34,691 nucleotides of DNA from a virus. Of the stretch, positions 18,868 through 26,769 are shown piece after piece (the first letter of the stretch is position 1; every line of letters starts with the position of its first letter). The position numbers were made by a program, and so were the translations under genes. Location: the IMG/VR virus record IMGVR_UViG_3300025789_000012, positions 1 to 34,691 of that record, one strand, 5' to 3'. The notes beneath the pieces were generated by a model. The model worked only from the letters and a program-made list of their open reading frames with translations, was not told the origin of the DNA and did no database searches.

Positions 18868-21054
18868 TTATGCGGCTGTAAGTTTCAATGTGGTTGTTGC
18901 CGGTGTTGGCGCAAATGCGGTTACCGCGGCATTCGTCAAATTGCTTAACAAATTGGTTTGGTTTTGTGCGTTGGCAACTTGTTGGCCCGCCGCACTTGCC
19001 GCCAATCCCGTGGTGACATTTCCATACGTTTGCGCCAATCCACCGCCTAGGCTACTTAATTGTGCGTTAGCGTTTTGGCCTAATCCGGCTTGGCCCGCCA
19101 ATGTGTTATAGATATTGTTGCGTTGGGTTTGGTAATTAGTAAACGCATTTTGATACGCGCCTTGTGCGTAATTCTGTGCGTATGTGTTAAGCCCTTGTAA
19201 AGTATTTCCGCTTAATAACCCACCGCCAACATTGGCCGCGTTTTGCGATTGGCCCAATCCTTGTTGTAATTGGAATTGATAATTCGGTGCTAATTGTGCG
19301 GTTAAATCTTGGTTGTTAAATTGGTTGGTTAGATAGCCCGATCCGGTGCCCGTGCCCGTGACACCGCCCGTGGGTGACATAACGTTATAGGTGCCCGATC
19401 CAAGCGATCCTAACGTGTTTAAAGCATTCACACCCGCCTGTTGATAGGGCGATTGCAATTGGCCTTGTTGGGTATATAGCCCTTGAATCAAATTTTGTGC
19501 GTTTTGGCCTGCGGCGGCTTGTGTGGCGGCCGCACTATTGTTTGCGTTTGTTAATGTATTTGAATTAACTAGGCTAACACCGGCGGCGGCCAAAGCGGCA
19601 ATTTGTGCGGCGGTTAAACCCGTTGCGGCGGCGGCCGCGGCGGGTGCAACACTTGATGCGGCGGGCGCGGCGGCGGGTGCGGCGGCGGCGGCGGCCGCGG
19701 GCACAATCGATGTTGATGGTGTTAAATTGGTTGTTGTATTAACCGGCGTGCCACTTGGCAAACCCGTGGAATTAACAATTGGGCTTGTGGCATTCGGTGT
19801 TATTGGTGCGGTTGATGTCACCGATGTTGATGTGGGCGAAACACCAACCATATTTGTAAATGGCACGGGCGTTGGGGTTGTTGGCACGGATGCCGTGCCG
19901 GTGCCCAACGATGAAAGATTTGTTAAATCGCCCGGTTGGGGCGTGTTGATAAAGTTTGGATTTAAAACCGATCCCGGCAATTGTTGGGCGTTTGCCAAAT
20001 TGCCTAATGATGCACCGCCCGTTGGTGTTGTTGGTGTTGTATTAGTTGGCGTTGTTGGTGCAACATTTGATAACGTTGTTCCATCACTTGGTGTGCTTGG
20101 CACATCGGTTGATGATGTAGGATTATCCGCGGGCGCATTGGGATTGATTCCCAAGCCACTTTTAACGGATTGCACCAAAGGCGAATCGGGATTAAATCCC
20201 GCGTAAGACACGGCCGCACTAATCAATGCCGCACCATATTGGCCTTTGCTTGCCGCATCGGCGGCGTTATAAGCGGCGATATAGGGCACTAAAGCGGGGA
20301 ATGCAATCGCTAAAGCGGGCACCGCGGCCGATGTTAATGCGCCCGTGCCACCGGCAAATCCGCCAGCACCCGCATTCAAGCCAACGTTTTGCACATTGGC
20401 GGCGGTAACCGGCGCAATCGTGCCACTTTGATCGGTTTGTGCGGTGACTTGAATCATCCCATTCCCGCTAGGAATGTTGATTCCGGTGCCGTTTGGCCCT
20501 ACTTGCACTTGATAATTTCCGGCGATTGGTGCGCCCGTTGTCTTGTTGATTAAGTTATATGTGCCGGTATCCGCGTTGTAATTAACCGCCGCATTTCCGC
20601 TTATCAATGCTTGTGATAATTCCGGATTGGCTTGTTGCGCCGCACTAATCATATTGCCCGATGCTTGGCCATAGCTTGTGCCAACCGCGCCCGGTGCGGC
20701 CGATCCCACAAATTGCGGTGCGGCCATGCTAGAAAGTGATGTGCCCAAATCGGTTGGCGTGGCCCCCGATCCTGTTGTTGATGGCGTGCTTTGTGATGCG
20801 CCGGTTGTAATTCGTCTTGTGGGTGCCGGTTGCGCCACCGCTTGCACCTGTTGGGGTGTGATATTCATCCCCGTTGCGGTGCTAACAATGCTTGCAATTT
20901 GCGCGGGGTCTGTAATTCCAATCGATGCGGCCGCTTGCAAAATAGCCTGTTGGCCTTGGGGCGTGCCGATATTAGCGTTAATAAAATCGCTTGTGCCCGC
21001 CGGTAATCCGGCCATAGCATCTTGCACGGCGTTATTTATTGCGGTTGTTGTCAT
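18868..21054 (-). CDS. Putative DNA transfer/ejection protein with low-complexity centre, 728 aa
   Basis: An N-terminal helical part (AVQDAMAGLPAGTSDFINAN; AASIGITDPAQIASIVSTAT) is followed by Thr/Pro/Ser-rich linkers at about 290-440. A poly-Ala/Pro segment (nt about 19600-19700) comes next. The C-terminal region is rich in Gln, Asn and Gly with repeats of YQ..., including NYQFQLQQGLGQSQNAANVG and TNYQTQRNNIYNTLAGQAGL. That C-terminal style recurs in proteins I remember as podovirus DNA-transfer proteins. GGGGGAA precedes the ATG. The long alanine tracts explain the long opposite-strand shadow frames. Confidence 0.7.
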   Translation of the reverse strand: MTTTAINNAVQDAMAGLPAGTSDFINANIGTPQGQQAILQAAASIGITDPAQIASIVSTATGMNITPQQVQAVAQPAPTRRITTGASQSTPSTTGSGATPTDLGTSLSSMAAPQFVGSAAPGAVGTSYGQASGNMISAAQQANPELSQALISGNAAVNYNADTGTYNLINKTTGAPIAGNYQVQVGPNGTGINIPSGNGMIQVTAQTDQSGTIAPVTAANVQNVGLNAGAGGFAGGTGALTSAAVPALAIAFPALVPYIAAYNAADAASKGQYGAALISAAVSYAGFNPDSPLVQSVKSGLGINPNAPADNPTSSTDVPSTPSDGTTLSNVAPTTPTNTTPTTPTGGASLGNLANAQQLPGSVLNPNFINTPQPGDLTNLSSLGTGTASVPTTPTPVPFTNMVGVSPTSTSVTSTAPITPNATSPIVNSTGLPSGTPVNTTTNLTPSTSIVPAAAAAAAPAAAPAASSVAPAAAAAATGLTAAQIAALAAAGVSLVNSNTLTNANNSAAATQAAAGQNAQNLIQGLYTQQGQLQSPYQQAGVNALNTLGSLGSGTYNVMSPTGGVTGTGTGSGYLTNQFNNQDLTAQLAPNYQFQLQQGLGQSQNAANVGGGLLSGNTLQGLNTYAQNYAQGAYQNAFTNYQTQRNNIYNTLAGQAGLGQNANAQLSSLGGGLAQTYGNVTTGLAASAAGQQVANAQNQTNLLSNLTNAAVTAFAPTPATTTLKLTAA

Positions 21055-21065
21055 TTTTCCCCCAT

Positions 21066-21299
21066 TTATACATTGTAATACGGCACTTTAAAATGTTGCC
21101 CGTTTACCGTGATATTTATGAAACCAACCGGATGCGCGGGCAATGTGCCCGATCCCGTGGTTGCCGTGGTGCTAGGGGTAAAGTTCAACAAATTCAAAAA
21201 GAATTGTTGCCATGCCCGTGTAGGCCGATTCGATGCCTTATCCAAAAATTCACTTTGTGGATAAGGTTGTAATTGTGATGTATTAGTGGTAATTGTCAA
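21066..21299 (-). CDS. Small structural protein, 77 aa, TTG start
   Basis: The start codon is TTG at 21299, overlapping the stop of the gp10-like gene and preceded by GGGGGTG. The protein has a helical middle ([18 protein letters not shown]) and a strand-rich end [19 protein letters not shown]. Small genes of this type, ending in G(Y/F)I...I.G....VPYY, commonly follow gp10-like genes. The exact role is unknown, but it probably belongs to the head-tail connector or ejection set. Confidence 0.75.
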   Translation of the reverse strand: MTITTNTSQLQPYPQSEFLDKASNRPTRAWQQFFLNLLNFTPSTTATTGSGTLPAHPVGFINITVNGQHFKVPYYNV

Positions 21300-23257
21300 T
21301 TTTCACCCCCACTTGCCTTTAAGTTAGCGGAAACAATAACGGCCTTGACGGGATCGGTCACCACCACCTCAAACACCCGATCACGCGCTTGGCCCAATCG
21401 CCGCCAAATTGCGCGGTTTTGATATTTTCCGGTTTGGCCGATGCCGACCCAATGTTCCTTGGACCATGTTGATCCGCCATCGTCTGACCAACGCAACATA
21501 GCTTGCGGGTTAGTGGTTGTTGTCTGTTGGCTAATTGCGCTTTGCGTGCCCAAAACAACGGTTTGTGTGGCCGGAATCGTTAGCGTGGCCGTTGGCGCAA
21601 TGTAATAGGGTGATTGTATATAAAGAAATTGATTTTGGCTAAGGCCCGTTGTTCCCACACCGGGTTGAAATTGAATCTGAAATTCCTCGAAATACTGCCG
21701 TTGTAAATCCGAAACCAAATGCGGTGCGCGTCTTAGCCGCCTAATGTTATTTCCATCATCCGTGTAGTTGGTGTTGTCCAACTCATATATCTTTCCGTTG
21801 GCGTAATCACCCACCAACACCATATTTTGGAATACACACGAACAATTTCCACGGTGCCGCGTGTATTGTGATCCGGTGTAATAAAGCCATTTATACCATA
21901 GCCCCGTTGTGGAATCGAAAGCCCAAGTGATGTTAATTGTAGGAAACGAAACAACATAAACCTCATGGCCTTCCAATTGATAAGTCCACGCAACCGCATC
22001 CTCAATATACTGATTCACCAACGTGTTTTCCACCGCGTGCGTGCTTATTCTTTGCGGAATATAGCCATTCATTTGCATGATTTGGCCTTGGCCGCGTAGG
22101 TTTCGGCTTACATAGGCAAAACTATTGGCTAGGCGTGAAACACTATTTTGGGCAACAATTCCGTGTTGGGTGCTAGTGCCCGGTATGCGTTGGAATGGAA
22201 ACGGAAACAAGCCCGCATCCACCCACACCTCCGAACTCGCCTCGCCCATTAGGTAAACTTCCCTGTGATCCACAATCAACGCAACCAATTGATCCGGTGC
22301 GCCATCCTTGGATGCAAAAGATAATTGTTGCGATATGGGGCTTAGCGCATCCGATGATCCCCATTGTTGGCTAGATGGGCGTGAATAAACAAAATAGTTA
22401 TCAATCACATCCACCGTTGTTCCGCCGCTAAATGCCCCATCGGTGCTAGGCAACACCGTGAAATCTAGCGCATACATGGTTTCCGATCCAACCGTGGTGT
22501 TGCTACTTAGCGTGTAAGAATTGTATCCACCGCTAGGCGTGTTGATGGCGATCACCACCGAATCCACCGGCACGCTAGTGCCTTGAATGGTTTGCCCCAA
22601 ATACAATGTTGATGTGGTTAACAATGTGCTATTGGTTGATCCCGATGCGGTTGATCCGGTAAAACTAGCCGTATTTAATGAATTCATCAATGTGGATGCA
22701 ACCGTTTGCGATATATTCAACGTCCACGTCGTGCCCGATCCGCCCGTGATCACCGTTTCTTGTGACACACCAACACCAAACAAAACTTGCCCAATAGCAA
22801 TTGTGCCGCTTTGAATGTTGGAAACCGTTAGCGTTGTGCCCGATATTGATCCGGTAAATATGGCCGTTGTGGGCGTTGTAATGCGCCATGAATAGCGATA
22901 AGACCCATCCACAATGTAGGCATACAAGCCATTATCAACAAGCCCCACACGGCCGCTTGTGCTATTTAAGATTCCCACAATCGTGGGCGTTAGCGTGCTT
23001 GATAAAAGATACACATAAGCGCCACAAACCGCTATTGCCTGCGTCCCGCCGCTAAGTGTTCTAAGGCCACGGATTTCGGCACCGGCGGGCAACACCAATT
23101 GCGTGGTTAGGCCCGGCGTTGGGTATAGCGCAACAACTCCCCTATCGCCTTGTTGTTTAGTGGGATCGATTTCCGGATAGAAATTAATACACTCCTGCGC
23201 ATCCTGATAGATGCTAGGTGCGGTGTAGCTTGCCCCAACAAAACCAAAGTCCGGCAT
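21296..23257 (-). CDS. P22 gp10-like packaged-DNA stabilisation / head-completion protein
   Basis: This protein plugs the portal and forms part of the tail hub in P22-like phages. Family features are [20 protein letters not shown] with [19 protein letters not shown] and [14 protein letters not shown], then the beta-propeller-like second half ([12 protein letters not shown]-type segment, [40 protein letters not shown]). At 653 aa it is much longer than P22 gp10 (about 470). The excess comes from an insert at residues about 130-265 made of two FTGS-type beta-rich repeats, also seen in the gp4-like neighbour. Confidence 0.88.
   Translation of the reverse strand: MPDFGFVGASYTAPSIYQDAQECINFYPEIDPTKQQGDRGVVALYPTPGLTTQLVLPAGAEIRGLRTLSGGTQAIAVCGAYVYLLSSTLTPTIVGILNSTSGRVGLVDNGLYAYIVDGSYRYSWRITTPTTAIFTGSISGTTLTVSNIQSGTIAIGQVLFGVGVSQETVITGGSGTTWTLNISQTVASTLMNSLNTASFTGSTASGSTNSTLLTTSTLYLGQTIQGTSVPVDSVVIAINTPSGGYNSYTLSSNTTVGSETMYALDFTVLPSTDGAFSGGTTVDVIDNYFVYSRPSSQQWGSSDALSPISQQLSFASKDGAPDQLVALIVDHREVYLMGEASSEVWVDAGLFPFPFQRIPGTSTQHGIVAQNSVSRLANSFAYVSRNLRGQGQIMQMNGYIPQRISTHAVENTLVNQYIEDAVAWTYQLEGHEVYVVSFPTINITWAFDSTTGLWYKWLYYTGSQYTRHRGNCSCVFQNMVLVGDYANGKIYELDNTNYTDDGNNIRRLRRAPHLVSDLQRQYFEEFQIQFQPGVGTTGLSQNQFLYIQSPYYIAPTATLTIPATQTVVLGTQSAISQQTTTTNPQAMLRWSDDGGSTWSKEHWVGIGQTGKYQNRAIWRRLGQARDRVFEVVVTDPVKAVIVSANLKASGGEN
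22685..22864 (-). other. FTGS-type beta-rich insert domain in gp10-like protein
   Basis: Residues 132-191 read [20 protein letters not shown], then [13 protein letters not shown] and [13 protein letters not shown]. This matches residues 78-147 of the gp4-like protein in order and spacing. A second, weaker copy follows at residues about 197-260 ([33 protein letters not shown]). The domain interrupts conserved gp10 sequence. Confidence 0.75.
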
Positions 23258-23266
23258 TTTCTAGTC

Positions 23267-24238
23267 CTATCTGAAGAAGCCTCCGCTCAAAATCCAGCCC
23301 GCATCGCGTTGGCGTGATGTCAAGATCGCGTCTTGATAGGCGGAATTTTGCACGGGTTTCATGTTGGTGCGCTTGATTGTGCTTTTCCCCTGTGCGGCAA
23401 AGGCATTAATCATCTGTATTTGCGTTGCGCTTGCCTTTCCATATGCGGGCATTAATCTTTCCGCTAGGCACCATTCCAACGCCATTTCATAGCCTTGGGG
23501 CAATATGATCGGATCATTAATCGTCACATAATTGCTAAATAAAGTATCGCAAAATAAGTGCATTTCGCCTTGCGATGGGTTTGGCCACACAAAGATGTTT
23601 CCCAATGGATCACTTGGTTGGTAATAAACCGCCTTTGGCCACGGGCCGTTTAGCGTCTTTAAGCCAATCATGTTGTAGTTTTCTAGATTCAACACGGCAA
23701 CGGGATAATCCAATCCGCCGTTAATAATGGGCACGCCATTGGAATTGGTGTTGATTCTAACGAATGATGAATTAATGCTTAGTGGGCGTTGATAGAAAGC
23801 ATTGATTGTGGTGCTTGAAACATTTTGGCTAATGTTAAGCAAATAGGTGCCTAATTCGTTAACATTTCCGCCCGCGCCGGTTGCAAAACCATTGATCTTG
23901 GTGCCCGTGGTAATTCCGGTGCCGCTTAGTGTCATCCCAAGGGCTATTGCACCGCTTGTGATCGCGGTAACCGTCAACACGTTATTGGTGATTGATCCGG
24001 TAAAAACCGCGCCAATTTCACCACCGGGGCCGATGGTGTATTGGGTTTGGCCGGGTGTGATCGGAAAAATGACCTCGGTTTTGTAATAAACCATCATTTG
24101 TTCGTTTGACCATTGATCGATCATTCGATTCATCATCACAAACGCGTCTTGTGCGGATGCCGGATCGGGCGTTTCACCGGCCGCCAATGCGCCAATATCC
24201 TTTAAAGCGGAGCTAATAATATCTATTGGCGCGGTCAT
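23267..24238 (-). CDS. P22 gp4-like tail accessory factor with inserted domain
   Basis: This protein attaches below the portal as the first tail adaptor ring. It begins [20 protein letters not shown] then [20 protein letters not shown] with [11 protein letters not shown], the signature of the P22 gp4 family. A later part has [20 protein letters not shown] and the C-terminal helix [20 protein letters not shown]. It is 323 aa, against about 166 in P22. Much of the difference is an insert at residues 78-147 with the same FTGSI...LNISQ pattern as the gp10-like protein. AGAGGAG precedes the ATG. Confidence 0.88.
   Translation of the reverse strand: MTAPIDIISSALKDIGALAAGETPDPASAQDAFVMMNRMIDQWSNEQMMVYYKTEVIFPITPGQTQYTIGPGGEIGAVFTGSITNNVLTVTAITSGAIALGMTLSGTGITTGTKINGFATGAGGNVNELGTYLLNISQNVSSTTINAFYQRPLSINSSFVRINTNSNGVPIINGGLDYPVAVLNLENYNMIGLKTLNGPWPKAVYYQPSDPLGNIFVWPNPSQGEMHLFCDTLFSNYVTINDPIILPQGYEMALEWCLAERLMPAYGKASATQIQMINAFAAQGKSTIKRTNMKPVQNSAYQDAILTSRQRDAGWILSGGFFR
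23798..24007 (-). other. FTGS-type beta-rich insert domain in gp4-like protein
   Basis: Residues 78-147 read [38 protein letters not shown] and [15 protein letters not shown]. The sequence before ([13 protein letters not shown]) and after ([11 protein letters not shown]) belongs to the gp4 framework, so the segment looks like an insertion. Confidence 0.75.
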
Positions 24239-24249
24239 GGTTTCTCCTC

Positions 24250-24408
24250 TTATGCGGGCACTACAACGTGCCCATCATCGGCGGGTTTTGGTTGTTGCTC
24301 ATTGCCTTGGCGTTGGATTTCTTCCATCGTCTGTGCAATTAATTCTTGATTACGTTGCAATGCAACAAAAATCGTGTTTACTTGTGGGATTGAAAGTTCT
24401 AGTTTCAT
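24250..24408 (-). CDS. Small helical protein, 52 aa
   Basis: The ATG at 24408 overlaps the stop of the preceding gene (ATGA). [20 protein letters not shown] and [20 protein letters not shown] match a recurrent small phage protein with the pattern (L/I)(T)(V/I)P.VN.I...L......(A)..(I)..I..Q. The tail is polar and ends VVVPA. It is usually found among structural genes. The function is unknown. Confidence 0.78.
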   Translation of the reverse strand: MKLELSIPQVNTIFVALQRNQELIAQTMEEIQRQGNEQQPKPADDGHVVVPA

Positions 24409-24689
24409 AGCTTGGGTGTAAAGGTTTGTGGAAGCCAAGGAGGAACGGCTTTCACGGGTTGGTTGGATTGTTCCTCTAGCCGTGATTCTATTATGTTCTT
24501 TCCATCAAGCATAGATGCCGATTTGATCCAATCAATCACGTTTTGTTCGGTCACTTGATCATAAGGAATATCACCCTTTTCGGTGAAATACCAATTCCCC
24601 TCGGTGTCTACTTTGCCGTTGGAAACATAGTATTTGGCCGATGTGATTTGCCCATCCTTATGCTCAACCTCTAAGATTTTCCAATCCAT
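24405..24689 (-). CDS. DUF7936-like protein, resident copy, 94 aa
   Basis: I start at the ATG at 24689, which overlaps the preceding stop (TAATG). The protein opens MDWKILEVEHKDGQITSAKY, continues with a strand (EGNWYFTEKGDIPYDQVTEQ) and a helix NVIDWIKSA, and ends with PPWLPQTF. The plan W...LE...DG.V..A......, (I)PY..(V/L)T...VI.W(V/I)..., PW is that of a small phage family I remember as DUF7936. Its neighbour at 24689-25030 has the same plan. The composition is of the main genome type, without CAG. Confidence 0.72.
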   Translation of the reverse strand: MDWKILEVEHKDGQITSAKYYVSNGKVDTEGNWYFTEKGDIPYDQVTEQNVIDWIKSASMLDGKNIIESRLEEQSNQPVKAVPPWLPQTFTPKL

Positions 24690-25030
24690 TAGGCCACCCA
24701 AGGCAATGGTTGTGTTATTGGAGAAACTGGAGGATTAGCCATGCTATTAATCTGGCCTTGCACGTTGGCTTCAAAGTTAGCAATACCTTGCTCTCCCAAA
24801 GATGCTTGCACCCAACCAATGACTGTGGCTTGAGTGAGTTGAGCATAAGGTACAAAGCCTGCCTGAGCATCAGATACGGGGTATTGAGTGTTTCCACCAA
24901 TACTTGCGGTTTGTGTGCCGTCTGTGCCTGTTAGAGTCCAATTGACGTTGACAACATAGCCAGCGTTTGTACCGCTAGGCCATTGTTGCATTGATTGAAT
25001 TGTCCATGTCCATGAATTTACTTGTGCCAT
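24689..25030 (-). CDS. DUF7936-like protein, module-associated copy, 113 aa
   Basis: AGGAG precedes the ATG at 25030. The protein reads MAQVNSWTWTIQSMQQWPSG then a strand-rich NVNWTLTGTDGTQTASIGGN, VPYAQLTQATVIGWVQASLG and a terminal PLPWVA. The order W(T).TI......, DG...A(S)..G, F(V)PYAQLT.ATVIGWV, PW matches the downstream protein, so the two are tandem paralogues. This copy has the CAG/CTG-containing composition of the adjoining S74 fibre, suggesting both came in together. Confidence 0.75.
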   Translation of the reverse strand: MAQVNSWTWTIQSMQQWPSGTNAGYVVNVNWTLTGTDGTQTASIGGNTQYPVSDAQAGFVPYAQLTQATVIGWVQASLGEQGIANFEANVQGQINSMANPPVSPITQPLPWVA

Positions 25031-26520
25031 GTTTATGCTCCTACTTTTGCTTTAAGGGATTGAACTTCTGCGTTTAGCTCTTTAATTGCGTTGACTAAAT
25101 GCCATATCACATTAGATGAATCTACAGACATAACGCCAGTAGATTCTGTTTTTACGCAATCTGGTAAAACTTGTATAAGTTCTTGTGCTATTGGCCCAAG
25201 CTGAACGCCTTTAATATTAATAGCACTATGTTTTGGTAAATCTGTCACTTCATCTTCTGTGCGGTATTCAAAATTACGCACTTTGATTTGTGTAACAGCA
25301 GACAATCCTACTGTATTGTCTACAATGTTTTTCTTTAGTCTTTCGTCTGATGTAATAGTCCAAAGCGTTGAGTTGTTACCTTGATATACACCACCACCAT
25401 TGGGGTTAATAAATCCAGTAGAACTGCCTTTTCCTGCACTTGCTTGTGTGTTTATGTTTATTTCATTATTTGCACTAGCTGATGATGCTTGTGGTGAACC
25501 AGAACCAATATAAATATTTGAAGAACCAGTAGTTATATTGCTTCCAGCTTGAAACCCTATTGCTGTATTGTTAGATGCTGTGGTGTTGTTGGCTAAAGAT
25601 TGAAAACCTATTGCAGTATTACTAGAGCCAGTACTACTGTTTGAGCTAACCGCAAAGCTGCCCAGATAAGTGTTATATGAACCAGTTACACCGTAACCAG
25701 CAGCAAAACCCCCAAAAAAGTTATTTGCTCCTATTGTATTGTTATACCCCGCCTGATATCCTACTGCTGTGTTATTTGCACCAGATGTTGTACTATACCC
25801 TGCTTGATGCCCAATATAAGTATCTGCGTTATTACTGTTGACTGAGTTATTGAGAGAGTAACCTGCTTGATATCCAATCAAAGTCAAACCATCTGGTCTG
25901 TTTATGGAATAACCAGCCTGATAACCAATAATAGTAGAGCCAACCGAACCAGTAAATGAAACGTAGCCCGCTTGATAACCAATAGTTACAGCGTTTGAAT
26001 TACCCGCTCCACCATTTACACCATAGTTGGCTTGATAACCTACTGCTGTGTTATTGGATGCTGTGGTGTTGAAATTAAGTGCTTGAACACCAACTGCAAC
26101 ATGAGAGCCACCAGAATTATCATTTGTCAAAGCGTTGTATCCAACAGCTACGTTTGTACCGCCTGACCCAACTTCAGAAGATAAAGCACCAGAACCAACA
26201 GCAGTAGATTTTCCTCCACCTCCTTGATAAAGTGCGTTATAACCTATTGCCGTTGCATCAGAATATGTGGTTGTGGTGTTACCCGCTAAAGCCAAATTAC
26301 CCAATGCGGTGTTTCGAGCGCCTGTTGTGTTGGCGTTCAAAGCACTAGCACCCAAAACAGTATTAGTCGATATTGACCCCGCACCTTGTCCAACAGTCAA
26401 TCCATGAATAGTGATGTCATTGGTAATTGCGCTTGATGACCCACCCAATGATATAGATGTGCCACCAATTGTGATTGAACTATTAACTAAACCTGAATTC
26501 GGTAATCCTGTGGCATTGGT
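24710..26520. other. Compositionally distinct (recently acquired) fibre module
   Basis: CAG occurs about 18 times on the plus strand in 25081-26080. I find none in 33001-34000 or in 14881-17250, and none in the adjoining gene at 24405-24689. The segment covers the repeat and S74 parts of the fibre and the 113-aa protein, but not the first roughly 80 codons of the fibre. Boundaries are approximate. Confidence 0.7.
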
Positions 26521-26760
26521 TAAAACAATAGTCGATGGCGTTCCCAATGCTGGTGTCACCAATGTAGGGCTAGTGGCCAATACAACCGCACCCGATCCTG
26601 TGGTGCTTGCCAACATGGTTGTCGTTACTGTGCCCGTGTCACCCGTTGTTACAAAAGTGCCCGATACGGCGGGAACGGCAATCGTAAAACTAGATGCGGT
26701 GTTTGGGCCACTTACGGCCACTTGACCGCCTGATGCCGCTTGAAAGACTAGATTTCCCAT
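25033..26760 (-). CDS. Tail fibre with GYQAGY repeats and S74 chaperone domain
   Basis: This is a 575-aa receptor-binding fibre candidate. The N-terminus (MGNLVFQAASGGQVAVSGPN, FTIAVPAVSGTFVTT) is of the kind used for virion attachment. Residues about 130-450 hold many short repeats of the type NNTAVGYQAGY and SNTAIGFQ, as in YadA-head-like trimeric beta-rolls. The last 105 residues are an intramolecular chaperone of the peptidase S74 type starting at Ser471 (SDERLKKNIVDN), which trims itself after trimerisation. AAGGGG precedes the ATG. From about 26520 downward, base usage differs sharply from the rest of the phage. Confidence 0.9.
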   Translation of the reverse strand: MGNLVFQAASGGQVAVSGPNTASSFTIAVPAVSGTFVTTGDTGTVTTTMLASTTGSGAVVLATSPTLVTPALGTPSTIVLTNATGLPNSGLVNSSITIGGTSISLGGSSSAITNDITIHGLTVGQGAGSISTNTVLGASALNANTTGARNTALGNLALAGNTTTTYSDATAIGYNALYQGGGGKSTAVGSGALSSEVGSGGTNVAVGYNALTNDNSGGSHVAVGVQALNFNTTASNNTAVGYQANYGVNGGAGNSNAVTIGYQAGYVSFTGSVGSTIIGYQAGYSINRPDGLTLIGYQAGYSLNNSVNSNNADTYIGHQAGYSTTSGANNTAVGYQAGYNNTIGANNFFGGFAAGYGVTGSYNTYLGSFAVSSNSSTGSSNTAIGFQSLANNTTASNNTAIGFQAGSNITTGSSNIYIGSGSPQASSASANNEININTQASAGKGSSTGFINPNGGGVYQGNNSTLWTITSDERLKKNIVDNTVGLSAVTQIKVRNFEYRTEDEVTDLPKHSAINIKGVQLGPIAQELIQVLPDCVKTESTGVMSVDSSNVIWHLVNAIKELNAEVQSLKAKVGA

Positions 26761-26769
26761 GATTTCCCC

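Noticed and set aside
19523-20206. 227-codon plus-strand frame of Val/Gly/Ala
   Set aside because: It mirrors the Ala/Thr/Pro low-complexity region of the 728-aa protein and has no ribosome site.
25480-26280. CRISPR-like array from regularly spaced repeats
   Set aside because: The repeats are protein-level and in frame, with variable bases and no constant repeat/spacer layout.
25033-26760. Diversity-generating retroelement acting on the repeat-rich fibre
   Set aside because: No reverse transcriptase gene or template repeat is visible; the GYQAGY repeats are structural beta-roll units.
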